Of a stretch of DNA of 9,829 nucleotides, positions 5,535 through 9,829 are shown one piece after another. Source of the DNA: JBDLRH01 sp039800165 (GTDB taxonomy: Bacteria > Pseudomonadota > Gammaproteobacteria > Burkholderiales > Burkholderiaceae_C); NCBI GenBank assembly GCA_039800165.1, contig JBDLRH010000142.1, positions 1-9,829 of the forward strand, in the 5' to 3' direction. Numbering within the stretch: the first letter of the stretch is position 1; each line of letters starts with the position of its first letter. The notes below the pieces were generated by a model. That model had not been told where the DNA came from. It searched no databases and saw only the letters and a program-made list of their open reading frames with translations. A program made the translations under genes and the position numbers.

Positions 5535-7220
5535 ATGGACACAGTGCAACCACGCACACCCGAAGCGATGCCCCGAGCGATGCCCCGCCGGCTTACCGCG
5601 GCGCTGACCCGCTCGCGCCGCCTTGTCCAGCGACTTCAGCACAGGGCGCTGGCAGCGGTGGGTGCGGCTGCACTCGGCCTGCTGGCTGGCTGCGCCACGG
5701 TGCCCAGCTCTGCGCCGGTGGAAGCCGCGCCGTCGTCTTCGGGCACGGCATCGGGCGCCGTGGTCTCTGCACCCGCAGCATCGACACATGCAGCGGCAGC
5801 GCCCGCCGCGCAGGGCGCAGCGGGTACGGCCCCAGCCGCTGCCGCTGGCGCCGCAGTTGCTTCCGGCACCGCAGCAGCAGCCGGGGGGCCGCTCGCCCCG
5901 CTTGCCACTGCAGAGAGCCAGGCCGCTGCCTCGCGCGCCGTGGCCACTCTGCAACCACCGAACGACCTGTGGGAGCGCATTCGCCGCGGCTTTGCGATGC
6001 CCAACCTCGACACCGATCTGGTGCGTGCGCAAGAGCAGTGGTATTCCACCCGGCCCGACTACATCCAGCGCATGACCGAGCGCTCGCGCAAGTACCTCTT
6101 CCACATCGTCGAAGAGCTCGAGCGGCGCAACATGCCAACCGAACTTGCCCTGCTGCCCTTCATCGAAAGCGCGTTCAATCCGCAGGCGGTGTCCACGGCC
6201 AAGGCCGCCGGCATGTGGCAGTTCATTCCCAGCACCGGGCGGCACTTCGATCTCAAGCAGAACCTGTTTCGCGACGACCGGCGCGATGTGCTTGCCTCCA
6301 CGCGCGCGGCGCTGGACTACCTGCAGAAGCTGCACGGCATGTTCGGCGACTGGCACCTGGCGCTGGCCGCCTACAACTGGGGCGAAGGCAGCGTGGGCCG
6401 CGCCATCGCGCGTAATCAGAAGGCCGGGCTGGCCACGGGCTACACCGACCTGAACATGCCCAACGAGACACGCCACTACGTGCCCAAGCTGCAGGCGGTG
6501 AAGAACATCGTGGCCAACCCGGACGCCTTCCGCGTGGACCTGCCGGGCATCGCCGACCACCCTTATTTTCAGACGGTGGAGATCGCCCGCGACATCGACG
6601 TGGCACTGGCCGCGCGGCTGGCCGATGTGAAGCTCGAGGACTTCAAGGCGCTCAACCCGTCGGCCAACAAGCCGGTGATCCTGGCCGCAGGCACCGGGCA
6701 GATCCTGCTGCCCTGGGACAACGCCACCGTGTTCGAGCGCAACCTGCAGGCGCACGACGCGGGGCAGCTCGCCACCTGGACGGCCTGGACCGCCCCTGCC
6801 ACCCTGACCGTGGCTGCCGCCGCACAGCGCGTGGGCATGAGCGAAAGCGAGTTCCGAACGATCAACCAGATTCCGCCACGCATGATGATCCGCGCTGGCT
6901 CCACGGTGCTGGTACGCCGCTCGCCGCAGCAAAAGAACGACGTAGCCGAGCATGTGGCCGACAACGCGCAGCTGAGCCTGGCGCCCGAGGCGGGCAAGCG
7001 CACCACCGCCAAGGGCAACACCAAGGCGGCTGCCAGCAAGACCAAGAAAGCAAGCGCGGGCAAGCCAGGGCCAGGGTCGGGGGCGCAGCGTCAGGCCGTG
7101 GCCAAGGGGCCTGCCAAGCCGCAGGCGCGCCAGGGCAGCAGTTCGCAAGCATCAGCCAAGGCAACCTCACCCGCCAGCAAGCCCGCAGCAGCGCAGACCG
7201 ACGTGGCCAAGGCGCGCTGA
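5535..7220 (+). CDS. mltD: MltD-like membrane-bound lytic murein transglycosylase (lipoprotein)
   Basis: Family 1 (Slt-type) lytic transglycosylase that cleaves the MurNAc-GlcNAc bond of peptidoglycan, leaving a 1,6-anhydro end; predicted to sit on the outer membrane. It has 561 residues. A basic n-region leads into the hydrophobic ALAAVGAAALGLLAGC, with lipobox L50-A51-G52-C53 and lipidation at C53. Residues 54-135 are an Ala/Pro/Ser-rich linker. The catalytic domain has glutamate E211 in ALLPFIESAFNPQAVS, GMWQFIPSTGRHFDLKQN (226-243) and LALAAYNWGEGSVGRAI (275-291). A single LysM-like segment lies at about 422-461 (TLTVAAAAQRVGMSESEFRTIN onwards). The tail (484-561) is rich in Lys, Ala, Ser, Pro and Gln. 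E. coli MltD is shorter and has more LysM repeats, so this is a variant. It lies 13 bases after gloB, and its stop is 4 bases from the stop of the convergent binding-protein gene. The Slt family and lipoprotein calls are firm; the MltD label is likely. Confidence 0.93.
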   Translation: MDTVQPRTPEAMPRAMPRRLTAALTRSRRLVQRLQHRALAAVGAAALGLLAGCATVPSSAPVEAAPSSSGTASGAVVSAPAASTHAAAAPAAQGAAGTAPAAAAGAAVASGTAAAAGGPLAPLATAESQAAASRAVATLQPPNDLWERIRRGFAMPNLDTDLVRAQEQWYSTRPDYIQRMTERSRKYLFHIVEELERRNMPTELALLPFIESAFNPQAVSTAKAAGMWQFIPSTGRHFDLKQNLFRDDRRDVLASTRAALDYLQKLHGMFGDWHLALAAYNWGEGSVGRAIARNQKAGLATGYTDLNMPNETRHYVPKLQAVKNIVANPDAFRVDLPGIADHPYFQTVEIARDIDVALAARLADVKLEDFKALNPSANKPVILAAGTGQILLPWDNATVFERNLQAHDAGQLATWTAWTAPATLTVAAAAQRVGMSESEFRTINQIPPRMMIRAGSTVLVRRSPQQKNDVAEHVADNAQLSLAPEAGKRTTAKGNTKAAASKTKKASAGKPGPGSGAQRQAVAKGPAKPQARQGSSSQASAKATSPASKPAAAQTDVAKAR

Positions 7221-7224
7221 AGCG

Positions 7225-8295
7225 TCAGGCCTTGAAGCGGTCCTTGGCGCGGCGCGCGAACTGGTTGGTGTAGGTCCGCGCCAGCTCGATCTTCTCGGGC
7301 CGGATCGCCGCATCCATGCTGGCTAGCGCCTTCAGCGCCGTTCGTGCGCCGTCGTCGCTCATCAGGCCATCGAGCGACAGCGCCTCGCGCACCTTGTTGA
7401 AGGCGTTGAGGTACAGCGCGCGGTCGCCGAACATGTGGCTCTCCGGCACGGTCTTGATGATGTCGCTCGGGCCCGCCGTCTGCAGCCACTTCAGGGCATG
7501 CACCACCGCGTTGGCCAGTGCCTGCGCCGTGGCCGGATGCCGCGCGATGAACTCCACCGGCGCCAGCAGGCAGCCTGCAGGCATCGGCCCGCCAAACACC
7601 TCAAGCGTGCCCTTGAGCGTGCGGGTGTCGCCGATGATCTTCACTTCGCCACGCTGTTCGAGCAGCGTCATCACCGGGTCGACGTTGCTGATCGCATCGA
7701 TCTGCCCGGCGCGCATCGATGCCAGCGCCCCTGCCGCGTTGCCGACACCGACAAAGTTCACCTCGGCCGGCTTCAGGCCACCGCGCGAAAGCAGCAGGTG
7801 GGCCATCATGTGCGTCGGCGAATCGGGCGCGGTCACGCCGACCTTGCGGCCACGCAGGTCGGCCACGCCCCTGTACTGTGGCAGCGTGCGGGTGGATACG
7901 CCCATGGCGATCTGCGGCGCCCGGCCAAGCAGCACGAAGGCCTGCAAGGCCTGGCCCTGAGCCTTGGCCTGCTGCTGGATCGTCTGCTCGTAGGGGCCGC
8001 TGATGATGTCGGCTGCGCCGCCACCCAGCGCCTGCACCGCCCGCGCGCCGCCGGCCACGTCGGAGACCTCCACATCCAGGCCCTCGGCACGAAAGTAGCC
8101 CAGTTGCTCGGCAATGGTGAGCGGCAGGTAGTACAGCGAGGCCTTGCCGCTGACGGCAATCACCACGCGCGCCTTCTCTGGCTTGACGTCCACCGATAGC
8201 GCCGGCAGCGCAAGGCTCGCTGCGCCCGCCGCACCAAGGGCGGCGAACTGGCGGCGAGTGAGCGCGGGGCGTGGCACGATCGACTTTGCGGACAT
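7225..8295 (-). CDS. Tat-exported NitT/TauT-type ABC substrate-binding protein
   Basis: Periplasmic solute-binding protein of the NMT1/SsuA-like superfamily, whose members serve nitrate, sulfonate, taurine, thiamine-precursor or aromatic-acid importers. It has 356 residues from the ATG at 8295; an in-frame GTG at 8307 would add four residues. The N-terminus is a twin-arginine signal: TRRQF (13-17), then a hydrophobic stretch AALGAAGAASLALPALS. Family marks include YYLPLTIAEQLGYFRAEGLD (55-74), the two-lobe hinge block DLRGRKVGVTAPDSPTHMM (147-164) and AGALASMRAGQIDAISNVDP (188-207). No permease or ATPase gene accompanies it, and it follows recR by a gap rich in hairpins. It therefore looks like an orphan binding protein whose transporter is elsewhere, or one with another role. 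No clear Shine-Dalgarno precedes either start. The ligand cannot be deduced. Confidence 0.9.
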   Translation of the reverse strand: MSAKSIVPRPALTRRQFAALGAAGAASLALPALSVDVKPEKARVVIAVSGKASLYYLPLTIAEQLGYFRAEGLDVEVSDVAGGARAVQALGGGAADIISGPYEQTIQQQAKAQGQALQAFVLLGRAPQIAMGVSTRTLPQYRGVADLRGRKVGVTAPDSPTHMMAHLLLSRGGLKPAEVNFVGVGNAAGALASMRAGQIDAISNVDPVMTLLEQRGEVKIIGDTRTLKGTLEVFGGPMPAGCLLAPVEFIARHPATAQALANAVVHALKWLQTAGPSDIIKTVPESHMFGDRALYLNAFNKVREALSLDGLMSDDGARTALKALASMDAAIRPEKIELARTYTNQFARRAKDRFKA

Positions 8296-8315
8296 CGGTG
8301 TGTCCACAGGTTAGG

Positions 8316-8329
8316 CCGCTTGCCAGCGG
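8316..8329. repeat. Short inverted repeat upstream of the binding-protein gene
   Basis: CCGCT (8316-8320) and AGCGG (8325-8329) flank TGCC. The stem is only five base pairs with a tetraloop. It lies about 20-34 bases before the ATG at 8295. Noted because it sits next to the much stronger hairpin at 8346-8372; it may be chance. Confidence 0.3.
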
Positions 8330-8345
8330 AGCACATCGGGACCAT

Positions 8346-8372
8346 CCCGTTTCGGGTTTTCACCGAAACGGG
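8346..8372. repeat. Perfect 10-bp inverted repeat between recR and the binding-protein gene
   Basis: CCCGTTTCGG (8346-8355) and CCGAAACGGG (8363-8372) are exact reverse complements around a 7-base loop, GTTTTCA. In RNA this is a stable stem on either strand. No T-run follows on either side, so it is not a textbook intrinsic terminator. It lies 38 bases beyond the recR stop and 50 bases before the binding-protein ATG. That would suit a transcript-end, processing or attenuation structure, or an operator. It is the strongest hairpin I noticed in the window. Confidence 0.75.
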
Positions 8373-8389
8373 GCGTGATCAGGGATTGC

Positions 8390-8420
8390 CCGGGGGTAGC
8401 CCCGGCGTGTTCAGCGCCGG
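8390..8420. repeat. Two overlapping GC-rich hairpins at the recR stop codon
   Basis: CCGGGG (8390-8395) pairs with CCCCGG (8400-8405) around GTAG. CCGGCG (8402-8407) pairs with CGCCGG (8415-8420) around a 7-base loop holding the recR stop at 8411-8413. The arms share bases 8402-8405, so only one stem can form at a time. This alternation could be regulatory, but GC-rich DNA forms such stems readily. Confidence 0.35.
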
Positions 8421-9001
8421 TCGACCAGCGCGTGAGCGATGGTGCCCAGGTCCACGTACTCGAGCTCGCTGCCCGCCGGCACGCCGCGCGCCAGCCGGGT
8501 GACCAGCAGCCCGCGCGCCTTGAGGGCCTCGCCAATGACGTGGGCGGTGGCCTCGCCCTCGGCGGTGAAGTTGGTGGCCAGGATCACCTCGCGCACCGCG
8601 CCGTCGGTGGCGCGCTCGAACAGCCGCTGCAGCCCGATGTCGCGCGGGCCGATGCCGTCCAGCGGGCTCAGCTTGCCCATCAGCACGAAGTACAGGCCCT
8701 TGTAGGCGCCGGTGCGCTCCAGCGCCGCCTGGTCGGCCGGCGTTTCCACCACGCACAACTTGCTGCGGTCGCGCGATGCGTCCTCGCAGGTGCCGCACAC
8801 CGGCTGCTCGGTGAAGGTGTGGCACACGCTGCAGTGCTGCACCCGGTCGCAGGCCTGCTTGAGCGCCTGCGCGAGCTGCGTGGCGCCGGCGCGGTCGTGC
8901 TGCAGCATGTGAAAGGCCATGCGCTGGGCCGATCGCACGCCCACGCCCGGCAGGCGCCGCAGCGCCTCGATCAGCGTGTCAAGCGAGTGGTGATCGGCCA
9001 T
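8411..9001 (-). CDS. recR: Recombination protein RecR
   Basis: Cytoplasmic component of the RecFOR pathway, which loads RecA at single-strand gaps during daughter-strand gap repair. The 196-residue length is typical. Domains in order: a helix-hairpin-helix (TLIEALRRLPGVGVRSAQRM, 9-28); a four-cysteine zinc finger C57-x2-C60 and C69-x2-C72; a Toprim domain from CVVETPADQAALE (83-95) through GKLSPLDGIGPRDIGL to EVILATNFTAEGEATAHVIG; and the C-terminal RLARGVPAGSELEYVD segment. ybaB lies 28 bases upstream, the conserved dnaX-ybaB-recR operon. No Shine-Dalgarno lies within 20 bases of the ATG. The nearest, GAGGG at 9027-9031, overlaps the ybaB stop. A five-base-pair stem (9014-9018 with 9025-9029) could bring upstream sequence closer. 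Coupled translation from ybaB is my inference. Confidence 0.97.
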   Translation of the reverse strand: MADHHSLDTLIEALRRLPGVGVRSAQRMAFHMLQHDRAGATQLAQALKQACDRVQHCSVCHTFTEQPVCGTCEDASRDRSKLCVVETPADQAALERTGAYKGLYFVLMGKLSPLDGIGPRDIGLQRLFERATDGAVREVILATNFTAEGEATAHVIGEALKARGLLVTRLARGVPAGSELEYVDLGTIAHALVDRR

Positions 9002-9029
9002 GCGCAGCGGCGGGGGCGTGCAGCCGCCC

Positions 9030-9362
9030 TCAGAACGGGAACTTCATGCCCCCGGGCAGCCCGGGCATGCCCGCGGTCAGCTTGCCCATCTTCTGCTGCG
9101 AGGTGTCTTCTGCCTTGCGCACCGCGTCGTTGAAGGCGGCAGCCACCAGGTCCTCGAGCATGTCCTTGTCATCGGCCAGCAGGCTCGGGTCGATGGCCAC
9201 GCGCTTGACGTCGTGCTTGCAGGTCATCGTGACCTTCACCAGCCCCGAGCCCGATTCGCCGGTCACTTCGATCAGCGCGAGCTCGTCCTGCGCCTTCTTC
9301 AGGTTGTCCTGCATCGCCTGCGCCTGCTTCATCAGGCCGGCCAGTTGTCCCTTGTTGAACAT
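9030..9362 (-). CDS. ybaB: YbaB/EbfC family nucleoid-associated protein
   Basis: Small dimeric DNA-binding protein of the YbaB/EbfC family, a nucleoid-associated factor linked to recombination and repair genes by its position. It has 110 residues. The N-terminal helix FNKGQLAGLMKQAQAMQDNL (2-21) is the family signature. A central beta region follows (GESGSGLVKVTMTCKHDVKRVAID, about 35-58), then helix DKDMLEDLVAAAFNDAVRKAED and a Gly/Met/Pro-rich C-terminus (GMPGLPGGMKFPF). The start is the ATG at 9362. A GTG immediately before it (9365) is possible but would only add one residue. The dnaX stop and this ATG share one base in TGATG (9360-9364), so translation is probably coupled. recR follows by 28 bases. 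Confidence 0.96.
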   Translation of the reverse strand: MFNKGQLAGLMKQAQAMQDNLKKAQDELALIEVTGESGSGLVKVTMTCKHDVKRVAIDPSLLADDKDMLEDLVAAAFNDAVRKAEDTSQQKMGKLTAGMPGLPGGMKFPF

Positions 9363-9829
9363 CACGAATCCTTCGATGGGTTGGAAGCAATGGAAGTGGG
9401 GGCGGCGCCCGCCGGCTTGATGCTGCCCGGCACGATTTTCGCGCCGAAGTCACGCATCATCGCCTGCACGAACGGGTCGCCCAGAATGATCTGTTCGGCC
9501 TGGCGCTGCCGCTCGGCCTGCGCGGCTGCGATGCGGCGCGCCGGGCTGTCGGTGACGGGCCCGATTTCCACCGCCAGCGTCACGGGGTGGCCGGCCGCCT
9601 GCAGCACTGCCTGCAGCCGCTCGCGATTGTTGCCCTGATTCAGCGACTCGCGCTCCACCCGCAGCAACCAGTCGTGCTCGTCGCGGCCCACCAGCTGCGA
9701 CTGCAAGGCCAGCTCGCGCACCAGCGCCGCCACTCGCTCGGCAGCGATCAGGCCCTGCACCGTTTCAGCCCAGAAGTCGCCCTCGGGCGTGGGCACCACC
9801 GTGATGGCGTCGCGCGATGCGGCGCGATC
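9362..9829 (-). CDS. dnaX: DNA polymerase III subunit tau, C-terminal part (cut by window edge)
   Basis: The C-terminal 155 residues of the clamp-loader subunit tau, which also ties the loader to the replicative polymerase and helicase. The frame is open to the right edge. The visible part corresponds to the alpha-binding C-terminal domain. Its features are FWAETVQGLIAAERVAALVR (19-38), a basic stretch with RVERESLNQGNNRERLQAVL, VTLAVEIGPV (83-92), a charged helix AQAERQRQAEQ (103-113), and DPFVQAMMRDFGAKIVPGSIKP (118-139) near the end. The AAA+ ATPase domain and any gamma frameshift site are beyond the window. Position directly before ybaB and recR supports the call strongly. Its TGA overlaps the ybaB ATG. 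Confidence 0.93.
   Translation of the reverse strand, partial: DRAASRDAITVVPTPEGDFWAETVQGLIAAERVAALVRELALQSQLVGRDEHDWLLRVERESLNQGNNRERLQAVLQAAGHPVTLAVEIGPVTDSPARRIAAAQAERQRQAEQIILGDPFVQAMMRDFGAKIVPGSIKPAGAAPTSIASNPSKDS

Noticed and set aside
5514..7148. A 544-codon open frame antisense to the transglycosylase gene
   Set aside because: Its product is composition-biased (Gly/Arg/His/Leu) with no recognisable motif, while the opposite strand encodes a complete Slt domain. Long antisense frames are expected in GC-rich genes with G/C third positions.
7206..7248. Possible bidirectional terminator at the convergent junction
   Set aside because: The stem is only 7 bp with a 29-base loop and has no T-run on either strand, so it lacks the features of an intrinsic terminator.
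1..9829. A new defence, mobile or biosynthetic system
   Set aside because: Every long coding region matches a familiar housekeeping or transport family. There is no integrase, transposase, toxin-antitoxin pair, nuclease-helicase pair or unexplained gene cluster, and no tRNA or attachment repeat was seen.

Overview
The window reads as an ordinary chromosomal stretch from a GC-rich betaproteobacterium, most likely a member of the Burkholderiales. The evidence is the strongly G/C-biased third codon positions, the dnaX-ybaB-recR order, and proteins typical of that group: a Tat-exported NitT/TauT-type binding protein and a YafS-like methyltransferase beside gloB. There is no sign of a phage, insertion sequence, CRISPR array, tRNA or rRNA. 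Ten protein genes are supported, two of them cut by the window edges, and coding density is very high.

Layout, left to right. (1) 1-3310, minus strand: an RND efflux pair, a periplasmic adaptor followed by an inner-membrane permease that runs off the left edge. The two genes overlap by ATGA. (2) 3311-3481: a 171-base gap, probably the pump's upstream region. (3) 3482-4752, minus strand: a YafS-like methyltransferase followed by rnhA, again with an ATGA overlap. (4) 4751-7220, plus strand: gloB (glyoxalase II) then an MltD-like lytic transglycosylase lipoprotein. gloB and the methyltransferase start head-to-head, and their start codons share bases in a single CATG. (5) 7225-9829, minus strand: the end of dnaX (tau), ybaB, recR, and an ABC-type substrate-binding protein that converges on the transglycosylase gene with only 4 bases between the stop codons.

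Functionally the window combines replication and recombination maintenance (tau, YbaB, RecR, RNase HI), methylglyoxal detoxification (GloB), cell-wall turnover (MltD-like) and transport (RND pump, solute-binding protein). The mltD/gloB/yafS/rnhA cluster resembles the same neighbourhood in E. coli as I recall it, apart from the orientation of rnhA.

I found no convincing new multi-gene system. The most interesting signals are smaller. They are the overlapping divergent starts of gloB and the methyltransferase, with a perfect TATAAT embedded in the methyltransferase codons and no leader ribosome site for gloB; a collagen-like Gly/Pro/Ala tail on the efflux adaptor; an Arg-rich insertion in the permease; a strong hairpin between recR and the orphan binding protein; and an MltD variant with one LysM and a long basic tail.
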